Origin: Glandiceps talaboti
Lineage: Eukaryota; Hemichordata; Enteropneusta; Spengelidae
Assembly: GCF_964340395.1 (NCBI RefSeq)
Contig: NC_135550.1
Span: forward strand, 11,880,408 to 11,944,407
Length of the DNA: 64,000 bases
Reading direction: 5' to 3'
The translations under genes and the position numbers were made by a program. Below, piece after piece: positions 36,001 to 45,783 of this stretch. A model generated the notes under the pieces. It made no database searches. It saw only the letters and a program-made list of their open reading frames with translations, and was not told where the DNA came from. Positions within the stretch are counted from its first letter, which is position 1. Each line of letters begins with the position of its first letter.

Positions 36001-38896
36001 TGATGTCACCTTTCTGATATGCTGGCAGTGTTTCGGGATGAATTCCAATATTTTATTGTACATACCCTGCAAGCCTTGGGGGTTGTTTTCAATGTACTGT
36101 TCTGATATAACCTGTCACATAAAAAGACCCACAATAACCAGATACATTACGATGTACTGTTTTGATAAATACCTCGGTAATAATAGTGTAGTGTGGAAAC
36201 CACACTATTATAAAAGTCATTACATTAGGTTTTCACCACTTCAAACTTCCTCAAATCTTATCAAAATTGAAATTCTGTATCATTTTCCAATAAACAGAAT
36301 GAATGAAATAATTAGCATAACGTTCATTGATACACAACCAAATTCCTTTTTTCCGTGTCAATGTTTCGGCAACTTCATTGTTGCATTTTTCAGAACAAAC
36401 TGTGAATGATTACTATCCACCAGTAGATAGTGGTGTGGTATACAATTATACTTAGTCAATAAAAAAAGCTAAAGGTTAGTTCCTCAGGTAATTCTAAATG
36501 GACAAATTGTACTTCATCAACTTTGTACTCCCATTCATGTATTCTATAATGTTAAAGTCTCCAAAATTCTGAACAGTTAGAATATTGACTAGGTCAGAGG
36601 TCAAACTGGGTGCCACAAATGTCATAACTACGAAAGGGAAAAATTAAACAAATGATGCGAAAACATCATGAAAAACAAATAAAAACATCAAAAATAACAT
36701 TACTTAAAATCTATTGCCAATTTCAAGACCATGGTAACACAATGAGTGGATGACTGACTGGCTAATTGACTAATTGACTGATTGGCTGACTGACTGACTG
36801 ACTGTCTCGTAAACCACAGAGAACCTTACCTCGTCCATAAAGGGTTTGACAACTAGTTGCCTAAACAACATTTCGGCATCCTTAGTTTTATCGATGGTAG
36901 CATAGGTACGTAAACACTGTCGCAGCACTTCTAAGTTACCAGTCTCCAGGCCTTCTTCAAAGGAACGTTCTAAGTTCATCTGGAGAGTAGTTGTAATCAC
37001 AGCAATCCTCTGCAATGAATAGCAAAGTTAAATTAAAAGAAACGGTCATCTACGCAACAAAAATCTTAACAACATTGCTATATTTTGTTGTCTGACTTAA
37101 CAAATATTTTACAAATATTGCTTCTATTCATCGTCTGGTGCATCGTCGCAAACCACGGCCTGTTTTACGGCAACGTTCTTAACGAGCCTCCCACAGGAGT
37201 TTAGGGTTAGAAATATTAATTCTGGCTTGCGAGAATGCGTCTGGTGTGACAAAAATCTTGTCAATATTGCTACATCGTATCGTCTTGCAAATATTGAAGT
37301 AAAATGGTTACATTGTAATCCACTGACATGTCTGAAAAAGTATACATTGTTACAATGTATGTGATGTGGTGACAACATACTGAGATAACAGAAGTAAAGA
37401 AAATGTCACTCACCGGTCTTATACTTTCCACCAATGGCAATCCTTTACTTTGGGTTACATAGAATTGTAGTTGGTTGAACTCAGACGCGACTCTTTCAAT
37501 CAACTGCCCAGTCAGATCACTTCAAAATACAGAAATATACACACAAAACCATGAAATATGACACTTCAAAGGTCAAAGAACAGTCTTTCTATCAGGAACT
37601 CAGTGGCCAAAGCTTCCATGTAGGGATTTAATAGAACCAAATTTTCATTTTTGTGATGTAAATATTCACATTCAGTGACTCACAGTGAAAATGATTAGGC
37701 TAGAAAACAAAACAATGAAACATACAAACCAAGCACTACGCAGATAATAATAATATTCATATTTTGTCATATTTTTAATAACGATTTCACTTCAACCTAT
37801 CCTTATTGAGATATGGGTTTCATAAATTTCATGAATTTACTCCTTTTCTGCCCTATATAGTAAATTACTTTTATACCATATTCACGGCAAGTTATTGAAT
37901 AGAAAATATGGATTCTACCCTTCAAATATAGAAAATAGTTTTTTTTAAATATTCCATCTGCTGCCTGGGATAAACTCATGTAAAATATATACATGCATAT
38001 GTAGGTACTTGGATTACAAGACACGAAGAAACACTGACAAAAAATAAATTCTACCAGTAACTGTTATATCCACATATTTACCGGCAAATATGTGTTTACA
38101 TTTCAGTTTTTATATGTTTAAGAGTGGCAGGGTACATATTGCTGTCAGATACACACAAAGTTCACGTAAATCAAACATAAAATACCAGCATAAAATACTA
38201 ACACAGAGACAGCAAAGCCTTCATTAACGTTCATAACATAATGCACTACACGGTTACACGGATATGTTACATCCGGGGGAAAATAATATAAATATTATCT
38301 AGCGAGTCATTTAAGTGGAAAATCAATTTCCTATATGTATCAGACTTTTTTACATACAGCAATAAGTATATGTATCTACAATATATGACTGAAATTTGTG
38401 TATTTTAAAATAAAATACAAGAAATGTTACTAGAATGGATATTGAGAAAATTAAGTGACTGGTGTGATGGTAATCTTATTTCGAAGTTCAAAATGACAGA
38501 GCAAATACATATTTTGATCAAACATTTACAGCAATAGGTAAGTAATTAGATATTATTCCCCAATATTTTTCTTTAATCAGCCAAGGAAAATACGAGAGAT
38601 CTCTATAGGGCCTTGTCACTAAGAATTGTTTATAGATGTATGTTGACAAAACACACAAATATTTTCCAGCTGAATGAACACAAATATTGGGGAAAACATA
38701 ATTACACCTCCTAAAGCATACCGTATGTAAAATTAGGAGAAATTACTGGCAATTTGAGCACCACAGAACAAGTTACTTAGACACAGGTTGTTGTGGTGTA
38801 CAACAATGGGTTTATTATCCATATTTCCTGTTCAATCACAATATCTTGGCTTGTGTGTGTGTGTGTGTGTGTGTGTGAGTGTGTGTGTGTGTGTGT

Positions 38897-38957
<61 letters not shown>

Positions 38958-41900
38958 TGCGTGCGTGTGTGCGTGCGTGCGTGCGTGCGTGTGTGTGTGT
39001 GTGTGGTATAAATTTAGTAATGAAAATTTCTACTCAAAGTCAAAAAATTTCTTGGAAGCAAATCCCAACTTTTTGACTCTGTGAGTGTCCATTTTCATTA
39101 CTGAGTATGAACCTAGAGTCCATGAACAGTCATTCTCATGGTATAAAATTTGTTATTCAATAGAATCAAATCATCATTTTTAGTAGTTTCCATAGTGTTT
39201 GAAGGGATGAAATTCTAAAGATTAGAGACAAAACTCACCAAACTTCATTTCAAGTGCGAAAACGTAAACACACAAACCATTGAATAGAAGATGTTTTACC
39301 TATGTCCAATATGCTCCATTCCCTCTGTAGATTTCTGAAGTTGTAGAATCTTCTCCATTTTATCAACAGACTGTATGATATTCTGCAGTCTTTGAAGTGT
39401 AGCCTAGAGGAATGAAATGAGACAGTGTTATGTTTTGTAGACCGTAGTGTTTGAAGTGTAGCCTACAGGAATGAAATGACACAGTGTTATATTTTGTAGA
39501 CTGCAGTCTGTAGTGTAACCTACAGGAATGAAAAGAAAGTGTTATGTTTTGTAGACTGTGTTATCATTTGTAGTGTTTCTAGAGTGACCTACAGGAGTGA
39601 AAGAATAATGCCAATGATATTGCAGTACAACTGGTATCAATATTATGTTCAATGACAGAACCTCATGACGCAATGGGGTAAGTGTGGCATATAGCGCATA
39701 TACTCTGAGTATTATGGGGCTCTGATATTATCAAATATGTCAAGTGACTTAGAAACACAACTGATCAATATTACTGAACCATAACATTCTCATTACACAA
39801 TATGTCTTCATTCAGCTTGACATTAAAAAGGAAAGAAGGTTAAAACTATGATTGATGATTGTACTCTTTGATTACAACACTGTACATTCTTACTAATACT
39901 TACTTTCCTATCTCTAATTTCAGTTCTTGCAGCCATCTTTTTTTCAACAATTTGCGTTGCTTCATCCATGGAATTTCGAACAGTCTTCAAAGAGAAAAGA
40001 AAATACAAACAGATTGTAAAAATGAATAAAAAAGTTTTAAACACATGAATAAAAATGACAAGACGATGTATATCATACAAATAGTGTCTCTTCATTTTGT
40101 ACACTATGCATTTTTTATAACAATAAAGGTATGTAATAATAATAATTATTATTATTATTATGTTAGATTTTTATAAAAACCCTCTCCCACACTGTATCCA
40201 AAGCACTTTGCAGTTATTACCCCTGGCATGGTGGCACAACGACCCTTTTATACTTCCTCAATTCTCTGGATAGCATACAATCCACTGCAGCCTCAGTAAA
40301 GACATAGCACTAAATCCTTCATATTGCAACCTCTATCCTACTCAGGTCCCCAATTATACAGCTGGGTTGACTGATGCACAATCATGGCTAATATCTTGCC
40401 CAAATACTTTACTTACTCAGAAACAAACAGCAATGCCAAGGCTCAAACCTGCAACCTGCAGATTCCAAGCCAGCTACTCTAACCATTGGACTGTCATAAC
40501 TCATTATTATTATTATTATTACTATCATTATTGTCAAACTTGTAAGGTATGCAGTTCTGAGCCAATCTCAGACACCATCTCGTTTGACCAAAATAATTAC
40601 TATACAGGTCTTGAATATTTCAATAATACAGAGTGACTAACTTCACAATATTTATGTTACAATTCAATTCAATTCAATTCACAAAAACATTTCAAGAAAC
40701 GTGGTGGCATACTAGAATGTCATACTGAAACAACCAAATGAACCTCTCACAAAAAAGAGGTGCTTGAATTTATTAAGTCTACTCACAAGAACTTCTTCTC
40801 TGAGTTGTCCAAGTGGGACAGACAAGTTGTTGATAGCTTTATCCATACCAACCTAAAAGACAAGGAGCAAAGGATAGCAACATTAGGCTATGACCAAGTC
40901 TTACTGGATTTTTATGATTTCAGAGATTCCAGTATCTGAGTACACAGCTTTGCGGTACTGATCTGTGACTACAATAGCTGTCGCCTACATAATCCTATAT
41001 CAAGTGGGTAATGCAATTTGAAAATATTTCCATAAGCTGATTGGTCACAGTGGGGAGTGATTACATATGTCAGATGGTTTGATTATTTAAATGAAGGCGT
41101 TATGTAAACATACACAAGCCTTGATTTCCTACATGCACACAATGCATGAAATCTGATAATTTACATGTAATTATGTAAATACAGGTACTCAAATAATGGC
41201 TTTTGGGGTGTTGCTAACTTAATCAGTTTGAACATATACCCTCCACCCAGAGGTGGAGGGTCTATGGTTTGAATTGGTGCTATTTATACAAGCAGAACGA
41301 ATGAATGCTAGGCTAGGCTCCACTTTGCTGCAATACACTGCTAGTAATACATTAGTATATCAGGTATTGAATACTTATGCACCATACATATTTGCCATGG
41401 AAAGTAATGTACGGAAAATATATTGATTTTTTATCATAATATAGTGAATATTATCGTGTCACGACTATGCACATTTGCACAATCTGTTCTGTGGTGCATC
41501 ATAGATACGAGACAAAATGTTCAAAGTATAAATTACCTTTCCCGCTTTTTCATCAATTATGCTTGTGTAGGTTTAGTCTGTAAGGTACGCCATGACGAGT
41601 CGCCCTCAATTTGAAGTTTCCAAAATACTAGTACAGAGTAGTATAGTCGTGTGAGAGGACGCCGGTGAGGGCAGAACGTCACGACGTATCTTACAGTCTG
41701 TGTAGGTATAATTACAGTATTTCCAACAATTTCTTCATTCAACCACAGACAAGGAAGAAGAAACAAGTTTCTTCCTTGTCTGTGATTCACCTGAAAATGT
41801 TAGTGACCTAGGGAGCTTTCGTCACTTCTCATCTTCAACTCAAAGTGACAAGGTCCTTTAGGTCACAAGCATTTTCCTTTGCTGAACAAAGCAAAATATT

Positions 41901-44900
41901 GTGAATATCTCAATAGTGAAACTGAAATAAATTGAACTCTGTTTTTTTTTTTTTACTTACCAGATTGGAAGACAAATTGACAAAGTCTGCATAGTCTTTG
42001 TTTATGAGTTCAACCATTGCACTTCTCAGGGATTTAAAGTAAACATCAAGATCTTCTCGTAACGTTTCCAAGGGAACACGTCTCCTGCATTCCGCAACAA
42101 ACTGATCAACATCAAAGTTGTCCTATAGAATAACAAAAACACACGCACATACAGTTTCAGCATATGACTTTGTACTTTGGCAGATTGAAAGGCATGCACA
42201 CAATCTGATATTAATTTGTTTTACTTACAATGCAAGTACACTATTGTACTTGCTTACAGAATGCACTCCATAGAGGCTGATACTATCTTACAATGACATT
42301 ATGTTCTAATGTGTATGTATTCAAAGTACTCACAACTCAAAAATAGGAATTTGAAAGATGAAATCTATAGCATTTCTGACCCATTTGGAATTTTTATTTC
42401 ACTATTTCCTTTCAATTAAAAAAATCCACTTCACAACCTACTAGTTATCAAAGTCTCCAGAAAATGATTTTGCAGGTGTTAAAGAAGACTGTTATTTTCA
42501 TAAAAGATATTAATGATATTGCATTACTTGACATAGTATCTAAGTTTATAACCATTCCACAATCACTTGATGTTGAAGTACCTGATATAAGCCAATGCTA
42601 AGGGACAATCGTTCCTTTAGGACAATACCCCTCTGCCCCCCCCCCCCCCCCCTCGCCTTCCCCCTAAACAAACGTTCACAAGTGCGACTTCACACGTATA
42701 CACGTATATATGATGTAAACCATGATGCAAAATGTACTGGTCACACCACTACAATTGCTGCAATGTAAAAACACGGTAAACATGAGTTTCCAACCTTATG
42801 AACCTACGTGCGTGCATGCTTGTGTGCGTGCACATATATGCAGTTTATCTACATAATTATAATAATGGATTGCAAAAATTTATAAATTATACATATTGGT
42901 CAAGTCCCTCGATACAACCTACTGTCAGTAGTACACAACAGATTGAAAAAAAAAAAACGTTTTCATATCTGTGATCATGATTTTTAAAATATCAGGAAGC
43001 CTCTTTTCCAGACATTATATTTGCACTCAGTATCTAACTAATGTATTCTATGTCTGTAATAAATCAAAGTAAACCAATTACAATAGCAATCAAAAATTAA
43101 ATATTAGATAATATTTGTTCAATTGAAAGCATATCAGGTTGGATATTCAAGTAATATTAATAGTCTTAAAAGCATAAATATTCTTTGTAGGTATAATGAT
43201 TTAATTATAATATCACATTTGACCCTTTTATCCAACAGACATATACATTTACAATGTCTGAAAATTGGCATCAGAATCAGAATCAGATTTACAGTTTTAC
43301 GAAACTGATTCTGGTGCCAGGAAAGTTATAAAGGCTATGGTGATGCCAAACTGACTGATTGTCCAAAAAGAAAACATCAATCTCATAAAGGAATGTCCAT
43401 ATCTCCCTAGACGCGTCTTTGATACTCTTATCAAATTTAAAGTTACTTTGTAGTAAGTGCCATTATTTTTAACCATCAGCAATTCAGCATACACCAAATT
43501 AACAAATACACAATAATGTGTCTTCATTTTCATTTTATAGATACATTTCATAAGTACAAATTTACATCAACTAAACACAGCTATGAATGTTTTAGTGATA
43601 TAAATATCTTATTTTCAGATTTCCAAAATAAAAATACAAATGTAGAAATATTCCCATACACATCAACAGAGCATGAACTGCAACTTGGTAGTCTTCTTGA
43701 CAGCATCATCCCTATTTCATTATTTGTGAGTTCAGGCTAATCAGAATCTACTGAAAACACTGGTACTGGCATAAAAATCAGGCTTGAAATGGATGCTGAT
43801 TCTGAATCTACTTCTGGTGTTAACTTTTATGATGTATGTTCACACGTAAGCATCCTACCTCATGCATTCACCCTGTCCTTGCAATGTTCTCCCATGGAAA
43901 CAATAGAGTTGATGTACATTATGATTTACATAACATAACACCATAGATCTTATTGTTATGTTAATTATCTAAATTGTTTGCAAATATTTGGGCAAGAATT
44001 TGCTACTCTATAAATGCCTGGGTAGAACCACAGACAGTGGAGGGTAGAACCTTGCCTGGGTCTTGCTAATGGTAGGATGATAAAATCTATACTTCTAATC
44101 ATGTGCATACACTTTACTGTGGGATTGTTTTGAAGTCCTCCCATGGCTTCTCTATGGGGAATGCATCTTCAGTAAATAAAGGCATTTTCATAAACTTTGA
44201 GTCAGCTCATGATTGAACATCACATAAACTGTGTGCAATTGCAAGAAACACCACATTGCGAATTGTTTTCACATTCATTGACTTTGAAGTGGTCCCTCAT
44301 TGACCTGTGGGAGTTAGCAGACATGCATATGTATCAGATGAACAAAACTATTCGAACTAGTTATCTGAAGGTACCAAGCGCTTAAAAGTGCAATATTTGT
44401 TGTCCATCTAATACATATATGTGTGTGAATTCTGACTCCCATGGGGCAACACTGCACCACTGAAAGTCTGGTGGAAGGACAATGAATATTAAGAATTTTT
44501 GCTTTAAATACTAGTAATGTGATTTGGCATTTCTTGACAATCACATTCATGAGTGATTTGAAATAATGATATTACTGTCCAGAACCCAAAGTTTATTGAA
44601 ATGCCTATTTTCTGGATTGGCGTTCCCCTTGAACTTCTAAGCGAGAATGAATGAATGATGGGATATGGGAGCAGTTTTGTTACATAAAATATATGATACC
44701 CCTCCCATTGTACATATATTTTTTAGATTTCATTGCTTATATTTTATGTAATAGGTTGTCATGACAGGTTTTTTTTACTGATTTGTTAATGATATTTCCA
44801 AGTAACAAGAATAATGAGTTGTTGTTTTTCAACCATCAAGAATAATATTATAGACGAAGTAGATCCCAAATACACATGACATTGACAGCTTAGCACACCA

Positions 44901-45322
44901 CTGCAGGCTCATTCAGATTGTCGAAAGTCAATGCACTTGCGTGATATTGATACTATGATAGGAATCTACCGGCTGTGTATTGAAATTTGGCAGAACAGAT
45001 AATTCTGGAAATTACTGTACTGCAGTAGTGTACATGCAACCTTTAGGTGTTTGGCTTATGACCGTCCTGGAAAAATTATAATTATGGCATTGTATCATAT
45101 TTCTGTTTGTAAACCTTGGATTCGATCTTAGATACGTGTAAGGTACACTGACATTGACTGAAAACCGATAGTGTATAATATTTGTTGATGTTGTCAATCC
45201 AAGGCTCCTCAGGCTCAACAATGACAACATGTACATTTACTCACCTGCATAAATGCATTTTTGTCAAAACTCAAGGACGACGGTGAGTTAGATATTGTCA
45301 AATTATGCATTTCACTTTCCAT
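26960..45322 (-). CDS. COG2: COG2, conserved oligomeric Golgi complex subunit 2 (complete)
   Basis: COG2 belongs to lobe A (COG1-4) of the COG tether, which captures recycling vesicles at the Golgi and so supports glycosylation. Eighteen coding exons total 2,133 nt: 710 residues and a stop, against 738 in human. Every junction is GT-AG and every phase agrees, which confirms the model. The N-terminal COG2 domain is residues 1 to about 130: [60 protein letters not shown]. It is followed by helical, coiled-coil-like sequence. The mid-region carries [27 protein letters not shown] and [16 protein letters not shown]. The C-terminal COG2 domain (about 411-680) has [33 protein letters not shown] and [16 protein letters not shown]. 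All are near-identical to human blocks. No signal peptide or membrane segment, as expected of a peripheral protein. Shares a promoter region with SYT14. Confidence 0.98.
27755..27929 (-). CDS. COG2: COG2 exon 17
   Basis: 175 nt, residues 622-680, [20 protein letters not shown] to RRFAEE. Contains [16 protein letters not shown], identical to human. Acceptor gttttgtctag, donor gtaagt. Confidence 0.98.
28061..28081. repeat. (ACATA)n microsatellite
   Basis: Short acata/acataac repeats in COG2 intron 17. Confidence 0.85.
28203..28513. mobile_element. MITE family 2 (CAGTG ends), copy 1
   Basis: Element with ends cagtgtttgtgctaa and ttaacaaaaacactg-like, which are inverted repeats of each other. 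The same atatt borders each side (a possible target duplication, or 5 bp of a longer one). CAGTG ends recall hAT elements, but this is only an analogy. Inside, a unit of about 85 bp (ggaactcaggtagattttac, ctacttaccac) is tandemly tripled. No coding. Confidence 0.75.
29195..29722. repeat. 72-bp array carrying the COG2 exon 16 donor
   Basis: Eight units, counting the exon itself, with splice-donor positions (tac on the + strand) at 29218, 29288, 29361, 29432, 29504, 29576, 29648 and 29720. The last five are exactly 72 bp apart and nearly identical. The units farther from the exon are more diverged. Six of eight keep gtaagt; two have gtatg and gtata. The long open frames on both strands here are products of the 72-bp (24-codon) period. 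Confidence 0.95.
29723..29859 (-). CDS. COG2: COG2 exon 16
   Basis: 137 nt, residues 577-621, [20 protein letters not shown] to [12 protein letters not shown] plus two bases. The last 35 or so bases and the gtaagt donor are the first unit of a 72-bp tandem array running into the intron. The frame meets TAA right after the donor, so this first donor must be used. Confidence 0.95.
30046..30368 (-). mobile_element. MITE family 1, copy B
   Basis: Inverted relative to copy A. Ends gagccttcagtttactaaga and the complement at 30346-30368. Same interior blocks as copy A (ttgaatggatgctgattt, tgtaatctaccacatt). In COG2 intron 15. Confidence 0.9.
30652..30797 (-). CDS. COG2: COG2 exon 15
   Basis: 146 nt, residues 528-576, [20 protein letters not shown] to RLYRRTNRE. 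Acceptor attgctacag, donor gtaaaa. Confidence 0.96.
31221..31396. mobile_element. MITE family 3, copy 1
   Basis: Inverted terminal repeats of about 40 bp: tattctccaatattttattt at the left, and its near complement ending ggggaataac at the right. Inside there is cacta...gacaaaggccccttagg. Lies in COG2 intron 14. Confidence 0.75.
31558..31633 (-). CDS. COG2: COG2 exon 14
   Basis: 76 nt, residues 503-527, [20 protein letters not shown] to VIE plus one base. Acceptor ttgttctgtag, donor gtatgt. Confidence 0.95.
31698..31735. repeat. Partial intronic copy of the COG2 exon 13 3' end
   Basis: 31703-31728 matches 31756-31781 (inside exon 13, near its donor) at 25 of 26 bases, 53 bp apart. It covers the codons for CLIADLDTL. 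Confidence 0.9.
31746..31853 (-). CDS. COG2: COG2 exon 13
   Basis: 36 codons, residues 467-502, [15 protein letters not shown] to [10 protein letters not shown]. Acceptor actgtttacag-like (tttacag), donor gtaggt. Much shorter linker here than in human, which accounts for most of the length difference. Confidence 0.96.
31990..32156 (-). CDS. COG2: COG2 exon 12
   Basis: 167 nt, residues 411-466, [20 protein letters not shown] to VVSRD. Contains [20 protein letters not shown], as in human. Donor gtaagt. Confidence 0.97.
32652..32884. mobile_element. MITE family 2 (CAGTG ends), copy 2
   Basis: Starts cagtgtttttgctaaggtct and ends taacagaaacactg. Shares the gaggaactgagagtacattt-type unit with copy 1, here as one copy instead of three. 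In COG2 intron 11. Confidence 0.72.
32939..33000 (-). CDS. COG2: COG2 exon 11
   Basis: 62 nt, residues 390-410, [20 protein letters not shown] then Q plus one base. Short exon; acceptor cattttcag, donor gtaaga. Confidence 0.95.
33592..33731 (-). CDS. COG2: COG2 exon 10
   Basis: 140 nt, residues 344-389, [20 protein letters not shown] to LPVYFQI plus two bases. Donor gtacaa (non-consensus after position 4), yet the phase and match to human VYFQIRFREI fix it. Confidence 0.96.
34367..34496 (-). CDS. COG2: COG2 exon 9
   Basis: 130 nt, residues 300-343, [20 protein letters not shown] to PGNPDVFHQ. Acceptor atttacctgcag, donor gtatgt. Confidence 0.97.
34665..34790. repeat. Repeat related to the 31.1-kb interspersed segment
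   Basis: tataccccggttgttgcacg followed by a tgtgacacttgaaatat block resembles 31115-31200 (tataccctggttgttctaaa ... agtgctcgaaatatcacc). Ends near a run of G (ggggaggggggc). Class unknown. Confidence 0.5.
35990..36111 (-). CDS. COG2: COG2 exon 8
   Basis: 122 nt, residues 260-299, [20 protein letters not shown] to VTSPIH plus two bases. Acceptor atgtgacag, donor gtacag. The acceptor edge has a partial copy 60 bp upstream in the intron. Confidence 0.97.
36149..36173. repeat. Partial intronic copy of the COG2 exon 8 acceptor edge
   Basis: gatgtactgttttgataaat here resembles aatgtactgttctgatataa at 36091-36110, 60 bp away, which spans the exon 8 start. About 17 of 20 bases match. Short, so less certain than the other five cases. 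Confidence 0.6.
36757..36806. repeat. (TGAC)n microsatellite next to a COG2 donor
   Basis: Runs of gact/ctga units with attg interruptions, about 25 bp from the exon 7 donor. Confidence 0.9.
36830..37009 (-). CDS. COG2: COG2 exon 7
   Basis: 60 codons, residues 200-259, [20 protein letters not shown] to VVKPFMDE. Includes [14 protein letters not shown]. Donor gtaagg; a (TGAC)n run starts about 25 bp inside the intron. Confidence 0.98.
37414..37519 (-). CDS. COG2: COG2 exon 6
   Basis: 106 nt, residues 164-199, [20 protein letters not shown] to ESIRP. Matches human ERIATEFNQLQFHAVQSKG. Acceptor tattttgaag, donor gtgagt. Confidence 0.97.
38541..38711. mobile_element. MITE family 3, copy 2
   Basis: tattattccccaatattttt at the left and the complement caaatattggggaaaacata at the right. 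The interior shares agggccttgtcact with copy 1. In COG2 intron 5. Confidence 0.75.
38851..39004. repeat. (GT)n/(GTGC)n microsatellite, about 154 bp
   Basis: GT run with gagt interruptions, then GTGC units, then GT again. In COG2 intron 5. The Val/Cys-rich open frames across it are artefacts. Confidence 0.98.
39300..39403 (-). CDS. COG2: COG2 exon 5
   Basis: 104 nt, residues 130-163, [20 protein letters not shown] to HIGH plus two bases. Acceptor cattcctctag, repeated upstream; donor gtaaaa. Confidence 0.95.
39404..39600. repeat. Tandem copies of the COG2 exon 5 acceptor
   Basis: The exon edge (+ strand tgtagcctagaggaatgaa) at 39399-39417 recurs at about 39457, 39515 and 39584, each with cctacagg, which is an AG acceptor on the - strand. 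Spacing is 57-70 bp. Intervening blocks (agtgttatgttttgtagac) repeat as well. Confidence 0.9.
39904..39984 (-). CDS. COG2: COG2 exon 4
   Basis: 27 codons, residues 103-129, [20 protein letters not shown] to RDRK. Acceptor ctctttgaag, donor gtaagt. Helical and charged, as in human. Confidence 0.95.
40136..40506 (-). mobile_element. tRNA-derived SINE, well-preserved copy
   Basis: On the - strand this begins near 40506 with a tRNA-like head. A box-A-like segment is agtccaatggttagagtagc and a box-B-like one is ggtttgagcc, 35-40 bp apart. A body follows with gggcaagatattagccatg, cagctgtataattggggacc and aaagtgctttggata, and it ends in an (AAT)n tail at 40136-40160. Length about 370 bp. In COG2 intron 3. 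A second, older copy is at 13470-13735. The body resembles SINEs seen in several invertebrates, but I cannot name the family. Confidence 0.82.
40787..40852 (-). CDS. COG2: COG2 exon 3
   Basis: 22 codons, residues 81-102, [20 protein letters not shown] then VL. Acceptor gtcttttag, donor gtgagt. Confidence 0.98.
40957..41240 (+). repeat. Interspersed repeat family A, copy 2
   Basis: Same orientation and blocks as 10040-10372: gatctgtgact, cctatatcaag, gtaatgcaatttgaa, aagctgattggtcacagtgg, and gctaacttaatcagtttgaa at the end. In COG2 intron 2. Confidence 0.85.
41563..41716. mobile_element. Inverted-repeat element (MITE-like)
   Basis: agtctgtaaggtacgccatg at the left and the complement of agactgtaagatacgtcgtg at the right form arms of about 35-45 bp around roughly 60 bp. 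In COG2 intron 2. Confidence 0.65.
41741..41781. repeat. Strong hairpin
   Basis: cacagacaaggaag and its exact complement cttccttgtctgtg face each other with about 13 bases between. The same cttccttgtctgtg and a looser partner occur at 47509-47540, so this may be part of a small element. Confidence 0.7.
41840..41910. mobile_element. MITE family 3, fragment
   Basis: agtgacaaggtcctttaggt then attttcctttgctgaacaaa and aatattgtgaatat match the right half of copies 31221-31396 and 38541-38711. Confidence 0.55.
41961..42122 (-). CDS. COG2: COG2 exon 2
   Basis: 54 codons, residues 27-80, [15 protein letters not shown] to FVNLSSNL. Contains [17 protein letters not shown], nearly identical to human. 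Acceptor attctatag, donor gtaagt. Confidence 0.98.
42123..45244 (-). other. COG2 intron 1
   Basis: 3.1 kb. Holds a 17-nt poly-C tract at 42636-42652 and no exon I can support. Open frames of up to 84 codons match nothing. Confidence 0.85.
45245..45322 (-). CDS. COG2: COG2 exon 1
   Basis: 26 codons, [13 protein letters not shown] to FDKNAFMQ, phase 0, donor gtgagt. The ATG at 45320-45322 gives the human-like motif FDKxxFM before exon 2; a second ATG four codons on is possible. Confidence 0.93.
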
Positions 45323-45783
45323 ATTTCTAAGGTTTCTATCGTCAACGTCAATTTAGTTCACAATAATGTACTTGAGCACAACATCTACACACAAGTCGGT
45401 GAACATCGAGCCACGATTCACTGAGCCACGTACAAACTAATATGGCGCCACCAACCTTTGACCTCCTGCTCTAATGACTTTTGACGTCACAATTTTTTTT
45501 TTCGTTTCTCTCCCGTTGGATAAGGCGTACTAACTTAGGAAAGTAATGAAATGGAATTCGTTAAAGATAAGTTAGTCGATGCTTAGTCATTTTTAACTGA
45601 ATTATGCCAAAAAAATCATCAATATTCATATTTCTCCGGTTATCTAAAAATAGAAACAACCTCCAGAGAAAGTGGAATAGCCTTTATTCATATGCAAATT
45701 TGTGAAATGATCGTTCGTAAAAGCCCACTCGCTTGCAGAAGAAGGGAACGCTGAGACAGGATGCCTGCAGTTGAACTGAAAAA
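45323..45783. promoter_or_regulatory. COG2/SYT14 divergent promoter and leaders
   Basis: 460 bp between the two start codons, read outward in both directions. It contains atggcgccaccaacc near 45440, which is more GC-rich than its surroundings. Transcription starts are not marked by a clear TATA box. The SYT14 leader has an upstream ATG at 45761. Confidence 0.55.

Noticed and set aside
36038-36409. 123-codon open frame on the + strand
   Set aside because: It overlaps COG2 exon 8 on the other strand, whose identity is certain; it is a shadow.
38788-39084. Cys/Val-rich open frames resembling a cysteine-rich peptide
   Set aside because: They translate the GT/GTGC microsatellite and have no exon-like edges.
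43265-43830. Possible transposon bounded by catcagaatcagaatcag-type words
   Set aside because: The words at the two ends do not align well as inverted repeats and nothing inside supports an element.
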